Shown here piece after piece: positions 10,401 to 25,400 of a stretch of DNA of 64,000 nt. A program made the translations under genes and the position numbers. Within the stretch, counting starts at the first letter, position 1. Each line of letters begins with the position of its first letter. The notes under the pieces were generated by a model. That model was not told the origin of the DNA. It was given only the letters and a program-made list of their open reading frames with translations, and did not search any database. Source of the DNA: Panopea generosa (lineage: Eukaryota > Mollusca > Bivalvia > Adapedonta > Hiatellidae); contig CM055897.1 of NCBI GenBank assembly GCA_029582155.1, forward strand, positions 1,574,501 to 1,638,500, read 5' to 3'.

Positions 10401-13400
10401 ATTCTGTCTGTGACCAAATTCTTGTCCGTGCTATTTCTCTACAACCCAATGTTGGAATTTTATGAAACTTGCTTGGATGCATCACTACCAAGTGGACATG
10501 TTCATAATATCTTTGTGTTTCGGTTTGATGATTTTTCACGGAGTTATGGCCCTTTGATTAAGTCTGTGACCAAATTCTTGTCCACGCTATTTCTCTACAA
10601 CCCCATGTTGGAATTTTATGAAACTTGCTAGGATGCATCACTACCAAGTGAAGTGCACATATTGTCTTTGTGTTCCGGTTCGATGATCTTCATGGAGTTA
10701 TGGCCCTTTCATTGAGTCTGTGACCAAATTATTGTCTGTGCTATTTCTCTACAACCTCAATTTGGAATTTTATAAAACTTGCTAGGATGCATCATTACCA
10801 AGTGCAGATGTTCATAATATCTTTGTGTTCCAGTTCGATGATTTTTTTTGAGTTATGGCCCTTTGATTCTGTCTGTGACCAAGTTCTTGTCCATGCTATT
10901 TTCTCTACAACCCAATGTTTGAATTTTATGAAACTTGCTTGGATGCATCACTACCAAGTGGACATGCGCATAATATCTTTGTGTTCCAGTTTGATGATTT
11001 TTTTTACAGAGTTATGGCCCTTTCATTGAGTCTGTGACCAAATTATTGTCCGTGCTATTTCTCTACAACCTCAGGTTGGAATTTTATGAAATTTGCTATG
11101 TTTGTGTTCCGGTTCGATGATTTTTCATGGAGTTGTGGCCCTTTCATTCTGTCTGTGACCAAAGTCTTCTCCGCTCTAATTCTCTACAACCTCTGGTTGA
11201 AATTTTATGAAACTTGCTAGGATGCATGATTACCAAGTTGAGATGTGCATATTGTCTTCATGAAGCTATTTCGCTACAACCTCTGGTTTTAATTTTGTTA
11301 AACTAACTAGAATATGCACATATTGTCATTTTGTTCCGATTCAATGATTTGCGAATGAGTTCTGTCAAGTGCAGAGCCACATATTGTTCCTGCTATGCAG
11401 TTTGGTATTTTTCAACCAAGTAGCCATCAGCACTAAGGGAATATGGTACAGAGTCAAACACTCACTTGGGGAGCATCCATCGGTTCCGCCAATATTTTCT
11501 TGTTTATTTATGATATTGCATAAACGTACTGGAAAGTGTTATAAAATTCTATCAATAGGAATTTATTGACAAAACTATGGAAATTGTCTTTTAACTAAAT
11601 ATGTATTGACACTAGTTAATACTGAGTGACTTTAAATATTCAAATGTCCCTAGAGGAATTACTGAGAACATTACTGAGAAACCACTGTTGCCTTTATGGC
11701 ATTGAACTAAACTGAACAGTTTTAAACTATTGTAAGAGGATGTCAATTATATGGTGATGCACTTCACCGGAAGAAGATAAGAATATTAACAAAGATTTAC
11801 TAAGTAATGTAATGCACACCCTTTATATGTTACCCAGGCTAAACCAGAGCAGGACAGAGGAGCTGAAGTGCCAAATTTAATTCTTCAATGTTCCTGCAGT
11901 GTGGTGAAAGTTGGTCATTTCTACTTCACACCAAATATATACATTATTGATTTCATTTCATTTTTGCAGTAATGCAGAGGCTGAGAGATTAAGAGAATAT
12001 GCTGCTTCTGTAAAAGTACAGGCCTGGTTCAGAGGGGCAAGAGTTAGATCATATATAAGGTAAGTCTATATTATCTCTGGCTTCAAGCTGTCAGAAATGA
12101 ATAAAATACTTGTAACGACAAAACTTTTGTTTGGTACAGTGGCCAACTGTATTATTGATATCAAATTCAACTCTTTATTAATACCAACATACAAAACAAC
12201 TATATTTTACAAAAATATCATTTGTTTAACTGATGAAAGATACCAAATTTCATTAATATCAAATTATACATGTTTGTCTGTTTTATGATATTAAGACAAT
12301 CTGTTTGATTGATATCAAGACCACAGGGTTTGGTGAAATAAAGATAGCATACTATTTTTTCATTGATGTCAATATTTAGTACTTTGAAACTACCAGAACT
12401 ACCCTTTTTACACATTTATATATAAAAGTAATGATTTAAATAACTGACAAGTTATCACAACCAATTAACAGATATATAACAATAAGGTTTAATTTTGTGT
12501 CAATATTTTTGTTATACTCATTAATTGATGGAAATTCTTTGTTTAATTTTAAATTCACCTGATTAACTGATATAAAAAAACTGTTTAACATACAAAATGT
12601 ATTTGGTTGAATTATCAAGACTGCCAGTTTCAAATGTTATCAAGAAAACACTGCTGTGGTTGCTGAGATAGCCCAATTGATAAACTTATATGTAATGATT
12701 ATTATGGCTACACTCCTATTCCAATACTTTCGATCGCTTAGGTCTTAATCAAGGATTTATTTTGTTTCAAGACTGTTCCAATCAATGAGATGTAGACTCA
12801 TCATGTAGTGTATAATTGTATTTATCCTTGATAAACACTTAAGCGGTCGAAATATTGGAAAAAGAGTGTAACCATATTGATATTTATACTTACTTCCCTA
12901 CGAAGGACACTTAATTATAGTTTTAGATATAATGTTTTCACAGACATGTGAACAACTGTGCTCTACAAGTACAGAGAAGATGGAGAGGTTTCCTGGGAAG
13001 ACGATTCTTCAGATTGTATGTCAAGGTAAGCACAACATTTCTCATACCAGATAAGGAAATCTGCAATCTGGAAGGTGTGAGCCATTACTATATCTCACCC
13101 TAGGGTTGAGATACAAGACAGAAGAAACTTTATTTTGTGTCGGATGTAGAAATATAAAACACTAGCTGTAAAGCTATTTGCCGACAGTAACAAAGCTACA
13201 TAACATGAGTTTAAATTGACGCTTAAAAAATGCATGTGCTGTTGTGCATCATGCAATTCTTTAAAGGTAAATCAACATCTTTGTTTAGAAAAAAATGTAA
13301 AAATATTAGTATGCAAGAAAGATAATCCATTATGAGTATACATACTATTGAGATAACAAAATTCTTGTATTCCGGATAAGGGTAACTGCATTTTTACCAG

Positions 13401-16400
13401 GATTAGATATTTCTATCTTACCCGAGATAAAAATTTTGCTCTGTGACATTGGAACCATCTAGATTACATACAGGTTTATTCCCATATTGTACAAAACATT
13501 TTATACCCCATTCTAAAAGAATTTATGAAAAGAGTGAAGAAAAATTAAACTCCTTTTAAATAAAGAAACAGCAAGTTCAGAGTCATGAGAGCAGCAGCCG
13601 AAGGAATTTGCAGATATTTGGATTTTCTCAACGTATGATCATCATGCAGAACATTTTGCGGGTTGTTTGTTTTTATCATTTAAATTCTTCTAAATCTAGT
13701 TTCTTTTTTTTAATCATCATCTTTAATTTTGAACTGTACAACATAAAAGTTATTGGATCCAATAAACTTCTATATATTGTATGGTCACATGGTAACATCT
13801 TGGGTAGGTGATTGGCTATACAATTACAGGTATAGAATAATATATTTTCTTTCTCATTTTAATTTCTATTGCAGAATTGTGTACTTGTGATGAAACTGAA
13901 TTTGTACAACTCGAAGGCCACACGGGTAAGATATTGTACAATGTGTGTAGATTTATCTTTGACAGCATATTTTTGAATATCAAATAATTTTATCATGATG
14001 CAGTTAGTTATTTGCTTTTATTGGTTTGACAGGTTTGACTAGAGAAAGGAACATTGCCTGTTTTGTCTGAACTTTCCATTAATGTTAACAGTGTTAATGT
14101 GTACAATTGAAGTTCAAGGACAGTACCCCATACTCAATTCATCTGTTATTTTGCTCTGTGGAAACATGTGCCATAGTTCTGTCCATGTATTTTATGTTTC
14201 TGTAAATGATGGTTAACTTAGACACAAAAAATCATTTCTTACTAAAATAAAACTTTAAAATCATATTTAACATGTGCATGCTATTGCATTGTGGTAAGGT
14301 AAAAGCTAGAATACATTTCATAAATAAATATTCTCAATAAATGTTTTAGAGCCACAATAGCGCCAAATATACTGGTACATCAATTTGAATAAATTTATTT
14401 TAATTCACTCCATGTGCTATACCAATGTTTATCACTGTTTATGTTTCACTTTCTTAAATGTATCATTATATTTGATCAGATAAGTGTAGATATTGAATAT
14501 TCAGTTCAGGAGTACCTGTCCATTCATCATTTCAGATACAAAAAATATGGCGAGGATATTATGTACGTAAATATGTGTTCAACTACTACAGTAGAAAGAG
14601 ATATCTGGAAGCACTTGTTATAAAGAATGAAATTATCAGGTATGTCTTGTCTTCTGTTGCTCAATTTAAAAGGAATCTCCTATTAATAAAGATATTTTTC
14701 TTTTGGATTGACAATTTGAAATCATCTACAGTTTAAAAATCACTTCAGCATATACTACGTTTTACCATTATAACAGTTTTGTAGGGAGAAATCTGATTGT
14801 TTCATGTTGCTGGCATGATTATCATTCTGATCTTTACAGATCATAAAGTGTTATGAATATGATATCTTAAAAGGAGTATATCAGGATTAAACACTATATA
14901 AATACTGTTTGACAACTTACTTGTCGTCATTCAGACTTTCTAAGATTCAACAATTCTTACTACATGTAAACTTGTATAATGGATCAAAGTAAAATCAAAA
15001 TAAAATCACTTGACTCATTTAATACCTCACAAAATATGTTGCCATTTCAAGTGGAAAATCTATTTTAGCCTAACCTAGGTGCGTATCCCAAGTTAGTAAG
15101 GCTCTTTTCAATTTGTTAGTTTGGCATGCTAAATAGATATCTTTTTGGCAATACAGGGTCAGTGAATATATATAGGTATGGTATATTAGAAAAAAAGAGA
15201 AAAATGTTTTCAGCTTATTTCAAAATTTTGAATAATCCTGATATTTTCCCTTAAACTCCATAAACTAATGGAGCAAATGTTTTTAAAGAAGAAAGATACA
15301 ATGAGCAGTATCAAATAAAACTACTCTCCCTGGTATGAATGAGTAATTTGCAACAATATACTTACTCTGCTTTGTTTACACCACATTTTCTCGAGAGTTT
15401 TACCATTATTTAACTGTTTAACACATTTAAAATGTCTTGCATGGACAGAAATGAGCTGGACGAGTATGCAGAACAACAGGAGCAGAACCGACGGCGACAG
15501 AGAGAGGCCAAGGACAAGGAGGTCCAGGAGAAACTGGCCAGGAAATATCACTACCTGATCAGTACACATGTCATACCAGGAGTTTTTAACTCTCCCTTCA
15601 TGCCGTAAGTGTCAAACTGGGAGTATTTTATTCTCTCTTCATGCAGTAAGTGTCATACTGGAATTATTTTATTCTCCCTTCATGCAGTAAGTGTCATACT
15701 GGGATTATTTTATACTCCCTTCATGCAGTAAGTGTCATACTGGAAGTATTTTATTCTCCCTTCATGCAGTAAGTGTCATACTGGGAGTATTTTATTCTCC
15801 CTTCATGCAGTAAGTGTCATACTGGAAGTATTTTATTCTCCCTTCATGCAGTAAGTGTCATACTGGGAGTATTTTATACTCCCTTCATGCAGTAAGTGTC
15901 ATACTGGGAGTATTTTATACTCCCTTCATGCAGTAAGTGTCATACTGGAAGTATTATATTCTCCCTTCATGCAGTTAGTGTCATACTGGGAGTATTTTAT
16001 ACTCCCTTCATGCAGTAAGTGTCATACTGGGAGTATTTTATACTCCCTTCATGCAGTAAGTGTCATACTGGGAGTATTTTATTCTCCCTTCATGCAGTAA
16101 GTGTCATACTGGGAGTATTTTATTCTCCCTTCATGCAGTAAGTGTCATACAGGGAGTATTTTATACTCCCTTCATGCAGTAAGTGTCATACTGGGAGTAT
16201 TATACTCTCCCTTCATGCAGTAAGTGTCATACTGGGAGTGTTTTATTTATATTTGGTTCCTGTTTTAAGTACATATTTAAATACTTAAAAAACTTAAATC
16301 AAATAAAAGCATCCAGGTGATCATGATTTTTGACTGGCTCCAGAAGAATTACATTTGGTTTTATTGACATTAAGTATTTAAGTAAAATGCTCTCTCCACC

Positions 16401-19400
16401 AGATATAACACATGAATGGTATAAAGTGTGCTCTTTCCACCAGATATAACACATGAATGGTATAAAGTGTGCTCTCTTCACCAGATATAACACATGAATG
16501 GTATATAGTGTGCTCTCTCCACCAGATATAACACATGAATAGTATATAGTGTGCTCTCTTCACCAAATATAACACATGAATGGTATACAGTGTGCTCTCT
16601 TTACCAGATATAACACATGGATGGTATATAGTGTGCTCTCTTCACCAGATATAACACATGAATGGTATACAGTGTGCTCTCTTCACCAGATATAATACAT
16701 GAATGGTATATAGTGTGTTTCTCCACCAAATATAACACATGATTGATATATATACTATAGTGTGCTCTCTCCACCAGGTATCCCAGTGAGATGGAATATG
16801 CTCTTGCCAGTGCGAAGCCCCTGCCACATAAGAAGACGAGGGTGACAGACAATCCGTATGACCCAGCATGGAAAAGTTATGACCATGAGCTGCCCAAACC
16901 CCAACAGCTGCCACCCATAGCAAACAGACCCCAGGTATGTCCAAGAAAGGGCTTAAGTGTTAGCCTTCAAAATAAAAAACCCACATAACAACCAGCATAA
17001 TCAAAGCTAGATAAAACACATGTTGTCATGTAGAAACTTACAATTATAATAAATAATAGTATACTATTCAAACAAAATAGAAACGTTAAGAAAATTTGCA
17101 GGGGCAAAAAACAACAACTTGGATTTGCCATGTTTTCCTCCTCAAGTTATTATTAAATTGTGTTTGTCTCAAATCTGGCTGGAACCATTGCAATATATAT
17201 ATTTAAGTACTGAGTTGTGTAGCCTTCTATCAGTTCTATATAAGTATGTGTCTTTAGTTTCTACTTATTTAATTTAGCTTAATTGTAAAGGAAGCTCAAA
17301 GCTTATAAATATGAACTGCTCTGGAGTCTGCTTCATGAGTAGAATCAGTGCTAAGTATTGTTTCTTGAGAGACCTCAGCTCAAGCTGGGGATTGAACCTA
17401 CAACCTCTGGCATGAGCGACCAATACTATATTCTCTACTCTACTGTCTCACTTGAGAATGTGTCTTTGAGCACGACATTCTTTGTTAGACTTCTTCAACA
17501 GTTTTTGATGACAACATGGTGAAAATGTATGAAATTGGAATAGAATAGAATTCTAAAGCTTCATATAATATCCAATACTGGTATTTGAACATGACAAATT
17601 AAACATGATGTCAACACAGATCATTACGGCAAAATACAAATAGTTTTGATGCCGCAAAGAAATGGCTTGTAGTAATTAAACCATGATGAGAGATGATAAT
17701 CATGCTCAAGAATATGTTACCTATTGTTTATATGCAGGGTCCATTGATATTCATGTTACGAGTAGATTATCTTTGACGGTCCATTCATATACATGTAACA
17801 AGTAGTTTATCTTTGCAGGGTCCATTCATATATATGTAACAAAAAGTTTATCCTTGCAGGGTCCATTCATATGCATGTAACAAGTAGATTATCTTCATAT
17901 GCATCATATATATGCATGTAACAAGTAGTTTATCTTTGCAGGGTCCATTCGTACACATGTAACAAGTAGGTTGTCTTTGCAGGGTCCATTCATACACATG
18001 TAACAAGTAGATTATTTTTGCAGGGTCCATTCCGAGATCCATCTGATGTACAGAAACAGCGCTACAAGACCTTCCAGCCATCACTACGTGTGGCAACATC
18101 TTTTACGTCTCTGGAACAGGCTCGTGAAAAGATGAAATCGGAAGAGTGGGTAACAAGACTCAATGATAATATGTAAGTTATATTTTTGTGTGTTATATTC
18201 AAATTTCTCTCATTTTAATCTTCATAGCCAGGCCTGGTTAGCTCAGTCGGTAACATGTCTGACTATCAATCCAGGGGTCGCGTGATAGAATTGCTTCCCA
18301 GCCACAGTGTTTGTGACGATTGATATTCGACATTGTGCCTCAAAGTTATCAGTTATTTGTGGAGATAGGTGTGTTTAAGTACTAGTTAACTTTCCAGGAT
18401 CCAAGAAAAGAGTGGTTAGGTTAACTGATTGTCTGTTAGCCCTTGACAGCATAAAATGATGCTTAACATCCAAACAAACAAATAAACCAATTTTCATTGT
18501 TAATTTTTACCATGTTGCAATACAACATTTATTTTTCCTTCTAGAAAATAAACAGACATAAAAAACTCATATTGTATTGAAGGTGTATTCTTACCCTTTT
18601 AAAGTCAATGATCAAAGGCCTCAAAGGCCTGAGGGAAGGCTCGCTGCTTGTGTTAATTTGAAAATGTAGGTTCGGGAAATTGGAAAACTTAGTTAGATTT
18701 CTGATATGTTAAGTAAGAAGGCAATTCATTGGGATTTAGAAAAGAATGTGGTGTGTTTAATATTTCTTTTGTGTATCTGTATAAATAATCTCCTGCATAC
18801 GATACATAGTCCATATCAATACTTTTCCAACAGTACCTATCAAACAATTTAAATAATGCATTTGCAAATGAGTCATCTGAACTCTTAACTTGTCCAACTC
18901 CTTAAGCAAGAATTTCAACGATTCAGCTCAATTTTAATATCTCTAGTTCATTAGTTATGATTTATGGATAACGAAACGCATTCAGCACATAATGTTCTTG
19001 ATTGTCCGAGAATATACGACACATATCCCTAACTCTTTGTCCAGAACAAAACAAACATGACCTACTTATAGATTTAAGTGTATATTAACTTTAGTTATGT
19101 TCGATTCTCATAATGCTTTCAATCAATAATATAGATTATCAATTAATAGCATGTAAACGGTTTTGCGTGACCTAGATTTAATCAATCTAAAAAATACAAC
19201 ACAACCAACATAATGGTTGGATGATCTAATTAACAGTTAAATATGTTTGGATAAACTAATTAGCAACGAAAATTGAGTAGCAATACAACAGTATATGATA
19301 AGGTTAAATATATATATGAAATTATGAATGTATATTTAAATCAATTACTTTGAGTGGTGGATCTGTTCATCAACATCAAAACATGACAGATTGGTGCGTT

Positions 19401-22400
19401 TTTCTGTCAACAACAAAAATAGCCCCCAACTTAATTTCTTTATTTTACTATCAAAATCAAAGAGGACATTCCGCTGTGAATGATATTACACTAACAATCA
19501 CTATTTACTCAAACTACGAGTTATTATATCGAAAACATGTCAATATTTCATCCCGTTAATTATTACACCTGATTACAGTCGAATGGTGTAAGAGATTATA
19601 GCCTCCCCCCCCACCCCCCTCCCCACACACACACACACCAGATGACGTCACTATGCATAGTAGTAAATGCATAAAACAATTTTTTTATCAATGAAAATTG
19701 CAGCGTTTTTTTAGTGCACAGCAATATAAGTTTATTCTTCCGCATTTCAATGGAAATTGTATGCTTCTCGTATCGTATCTTTGAATTCAAATACAGATAA
19801 ATATCCGCAATAAATAAAAAACTTTGAATATTTTTTTGTATAATACGTCATCTGCTATGGCAAATACGTGTTGAAACTTGTGAAATACTTTATTGGTTGG
19901 ATGAATATGGCGGTTCCTGTCATATGTTACCTTTATAACAGATTGCTAGGGCTGCACGACAGCTAAGGGAGTCAGAGCTTTGCTCGCCTTCCAAAAACAG
20001 AGAGATCAAATAAAAAACAATGTCACTTAATATAATTGTGTCTGCATCCCCCAGTACAACCAGTCATTTTAAAGGTGACTCATCCAATATGACTTTTGTA
20101 TCCTGTGTACACGTCCATATTTATTTTATATGTACAGATATAACCTTATATTACAAATGAAATAAGACCCTCTATTGATGTGATAGGTTTTGATCAGCAT
20201 GGCTGATATAGTTAATTGTAAGGTCTATTTTAAATGTTTTAATCAGGTCTTCATCCTATTTATTCTTCTTTATTCCCCAGTTTTGTACCTTTCACAATAC
20301 GGGAGAACAAGTACGAGCCACTCCTTCACACAACCTCGTCATTTGGGCATCCACAATATGGCACAAAGTTTTTTCGTCATGAGACTGTGGACAAACACGT
20401 TACAAGTCTGGTATGTATTTAAGAAAATTTGTTTTGCACCTCTTTAATTCTACAAATACATCAGAATTTGATAGTATGGTGTTTTGCAACCAGTTAAGAA
20501 AGAGTTGTAATAAGTAATGAAAAATTAATGAGTAATAAAAAATAATTGAGTAATTAATGAGTAATGAAAAAATAATTAGTAATTTATGAGTAATGAAAAA
20601 AAAATGAGTCACGAGAAATTAATGAGTAATAAATGAGTAAAGAAAAAATAATTATTAATTAATAAATAATAAAAAATTAATTAGTAATTGAGAAATGAAA
20701 AATTGATGAGTAATAAAAAATTAACTAGTAATTAATGAGTAATGAAAAAATAATAAGTAATTAATGAGAAATTAAAAATTAATGAGTAAATAATGAGCAT
20801 TGAAAAATTAATTAGTAATTAATGAGTAATGAAAAAGTTAATGAGTAATTAAAAATTAACTAGTAATTAAAGAGTAATGGAAAATTAATGAGTAATGAAA
20901 AATTAATGAGTAATGAAAAGTTAGTTAGAGAACTATAATAAAATGTTCTTCACAGGGTAGTTAGTAAAATATTAATTTGATTAGACGCTTATTCCAATAT
21001 TTCGACCCAATAGGTCCTTATCAAGGATAAAATACAATTAGACACTACAGCTCATTGATTTGAATAATCCTGACAACTCTGATAAAGACAAGCCAATTGA
21101 TATATGCATTTTGACTACTGTCACACAAATTGTGCAGCTGTTCTTTCTGTACTTGACAAGTTATGGTGGTACGGGAATCTATGTGATTAAATATGTTGAT
21201 AACTAATAAACTAAATGGATGTAACATTAAAAACACATGGATGCTGACCCAATTGCAGTTATGATACTAACGTAACGTTGCGGGACATAGTGCAATTAGC
21301 CATTTGATATTACGTTGGTGTCGTGTTTCTGATATATAGAAATAACTTTCATACATTTCATCTGTGTCAGGATTATTCCAATCAACGAGATGTCTAATCA
21401 TATTTTATCCTTCATAAAGATCCATTTGGGTCAAAATATTTTCATTAGAGTGTAACTAATTTATTTGAAAAATTAGCTGTTTTATCAACCTGGCCAGCTC
21501 ATTATTTTGTGTTGGTAAACACTTGCCAAGGAGCATAAATTTTATTGTTTTTATATACACTTGCCAAGGAGCATAAATTTTATTGTGTTGATATACACTT
21601 GAGCATAAATTATATTCCTAAAAATGAAATGTTCATACTTTTTTGTAATTGTGTACACATGTGTGATTCCTTATATGCTAACTGGACAGTCTATCAGGAG
21701 AACTACAACTTGTACAAAAAAATCTATCTAAAAATCTACAAATGACATACTGATCCATACATGTTTTCTATCAGCCTGACTGGCAGATGGACACTCCTAC
21801 ATTTGGTTAGTTAGATAATTGTTGTACGCTTTTGTTTGTAGTTCACATTGGAGTCAAAATTGCATCAGCATTTTCAACTTTAATTGAGTGATTTATTATA
21901 AACAACTGTAGAAAAGGACTTTTTTACATAAATTAATATTTTACTCTCAAGCAAATAATTCATATATTAATATCTGAACTTGTGGTCAAACTTTTAAATT
22001 CATCTAAATATATCATACATAATTTTCCAATATATTCAACCATAAATATCTAATTACTAAGTGAATAAAAATATTTTCTTTTAAATTTTCTGATGTATCA
22101 CAAATTCACAATACAAGATCAGTCTGTATGTGCTCATCATTAGAAATACATGTATATTGTATCACAAACTCACAATGCAAGATCTGTAAGTGGTCAGTAT
22201 AAGAAGTACATGTATATTGTATCACAAACTCACAATACAAGATCTGTAAATGGTCAGTATTAGAAGTTCATGTATATTGTATCACAAACTCACAATACAA
22301 GATCTGTAGGTGGTCATCATTAGAAGTACATGTATATTGTGTATCACAAACTCACAATACAAAAGTTTTCACATGTTCTTAGTGGATTTCACTTCTAGAA

Positions 22401-25400
22401 AACTTATTTTAGCTAAATTCTTCTAAAATTTTCAGCACTCTTCATTTGAAAGTACAAAGAGACATCCGGTATAATTTATACGCATTACCTTATCTTGGAA
22501 CAACGTGTGATTCTTACTGTATTTAACAAGGCGGCTGGGATATTGTTGTTGCAATTTATCAAAAAGCATAAATTCATATTATTATATGTTGCATGAAAAA
22601 GGTTAATTTCTGCTTATGGTTGGATATAAAAAGCTTGTTTCAGCATTAAGTTCAGATAACTTTGGGTTTTGGTGAACTTGCCATTCATCACTTTGGTGTG
22701 CATCATCAACCACTTGGAAATATTTATTTGACAAAGAGTCCTCTGTTGGGAATATTATATAAGTAACAATGCCTATTTTTAACTATTTTTTTCAAACTTT
22801 CGGCTTATGAGGGGTTATCCAGAAGTTTTGGACAAATCTCATAATATGAACATGACATGTCGGATATATTTGGAGTTTTAAAAGTATTATATTTAATCTA
22901 ACTGCAAACTGTATGCAAAGTATGAAGAAAATATATATTCAAATAAAACAGCAACATGTATTTCAAACATGTTATGTACACCTATCTGCCACAGGCCAGA
23001 TTTACGTTACGTCGTTGCAATGTCAATTTATTTTACAAGTAATTTTCCAACTCTTATTCGTCGCTCCACTTATACTCTTTTAGCAATTGGAGAACCCTGC
23101 GAGCATTAAAATGCAAGCTATTTATTCTTAAGTATCATATGCACTGTATTGTAACTTATACTTGATTTGCAGCATAGTTCATGAATTGTATTACAGCAAT
23201 CCTTATTGAGGCACTTTTTACAACATTGGCGTGACTTTGTGTGATTTTGACACAGGACACCACACCTGTTATCATCCATTATTGTTTTTCATTCCTCATT
23301 GTACCGTTTGTGTCATTTGTAGACTACGAAATGCACTACAAATAAATTTCTCAGAGCTTTACTATGCATATTTGTCATCTGAATCAGTGTTTTGCTAATA
23401 TTGACACAAACTGTATTGCTACTCCTTGATTCACCTTTTCATCAGATGTGCTATTTGCATAGGAATGAGTCTACCTTTTCAATATAAGTTTATTTAAACT
23501 CCTAACACCTGTGCGCAATGCTGGAATGACACTGTCATGCAGACATTGATGATGTGTCCTCAATAATATATATGATTTACTGCGAGTTTTACAGGAAAAT
23601 GATTGTTATTTTTCACATATTTATCTGTTTAATAGTTCAAAAGTTTGAGCTGCGGCACTAATCATATATGTATGTTGCTATGGATACCATAACATTATTA
23701 CTGACATAAGAAATTTATATACTAAAACACCATACATTGATGACAAATACATCAGTACTGAAGTTCTGAAAATTATAGCAATGTACTTTCATAAATATGG
23801 ATTTTATTAAATTTGTCCATGAACTTCTGGATAACCCCTTGTGTACCTTAAAATTCATCAGGAAAATAGCAAAAAATAATATACATCAAGTCACAAATGG
23901 ATGTGACTATATTATTTTTTGCTATTTTCCTGGTGAAGGCATAAGCCAAAAATTTAAGAGAAGAAAAAAAAAAAAGAGTTAAAAACAGGCATTATTACTT
24001 TGAAATATCTTGGTATTAGTAATTGCATTCTTTATATTGCATCACAATCATTTTTGTTGAAAGTATGTGTATGCCTCCCACATTTGAAGAATGGTGAAAT
24101 GGCATTTAAATGATGAGTAAATTCTGAAAGCGGTGACTTGTTTAATTTACATTTTCTGTGTAGCTATATAATTATAAAATACAGGGCAAGTTCTACAATT
24201 GTCAACATCAGTCAAATTTTTCAGAAGTTATGGCCCTTTTTCAACTCCTTTTTTTGTGTAAAATTTACTTACATATAGCAGGGGCGTCCATGGCACAACT
24301 GTGACCTATCTAAATTTATAAACACTGTATAAATATTGATGAGTCAAAGACTGTGAGTGATATGTTTTGGCAAATACAACTAGGTTTCAACAATACATAA
24401 TCTCCATCTTTTCTTAAGTTTTAAAGGCAGTGTCATGGGAAAAATTGAACTGGTAAAAGATTTCTAAAACTAGAAATATCAATGAAGGTGATGAATAACC
24501 CCAGATGGTGACCTGACACAGTTATTGCACCCTTTTGCTGCCTGCTTTGACACAGTGAACCAATAAGAGTAAACAATCACTTTTTAAGAAGTGTCAATGA
24601 AGAACACTTGCCGAGAAACAGTGACAACAAAAAAAATGTCTAAAAAATTCAAAGGGCCATAGCTCATTGAAAAATTATTCGGGTGCAACATGCTGACGAT
24701 ATGCACAACTAGGCTTGGTACCAGTTACCCATGTGAAGTTTCACTGAATTCAGGCCAATGGTTGCTGAGAAATAATGACCACAAAAAATATGTCTGAAAA
24801 ATTCAAAGGGCCATAACTCATTGAAAAATTTATCAGACGCAACATGCTGATGATATGCACAACTACTCTTGTTACCAGTCACCCATGTGAAACTTCATTG
24901 AATTCAGGCCAATGGTTGCTGAGAATTAGTGACCACAAAAAATGTCTGAAAAATTGAAAGTGCCATAACTCATTGAAAAATTATTCTCGCACAACATGCC
25001 GACAATATGCACATCTAGGCTTGGTACCAGTCACCCTTGTGAAGTTTCATTGAATGTCGGCCACATATGGAAAAAATATGTATGAAAAATTCAAAGGGCC
25101 ACAACTCATTGAAAAATTATTCTTGCGCAACATGCCAACAACATGCACTATAAAGTTTGGTACCAGTCACCCTTGTGAAGTTTCAATGAATTCTGACCAA
25201 TGGTTGCTGAGAAATAGCGATCACAAAAATTGTCCACAGACAGAAAAAAATATGTATGAAAAATTCAAAGGGCCACAACTTATTGAAAAATTATTCATGC
25301 ACAGCATGCTGACGATATGCACAACTAGTCTTGTTACCAGTCACTCATGTGGAGTTTCATTGAATTCAGGCCAATGGTTGTTGAGAAATTGTGACCACAA

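Noticed and set aside
15321-15569. Minus-strand ORF of 82 codons
   Set aside because: It is the shadow of SPATA17 exon 6 on the other strand.
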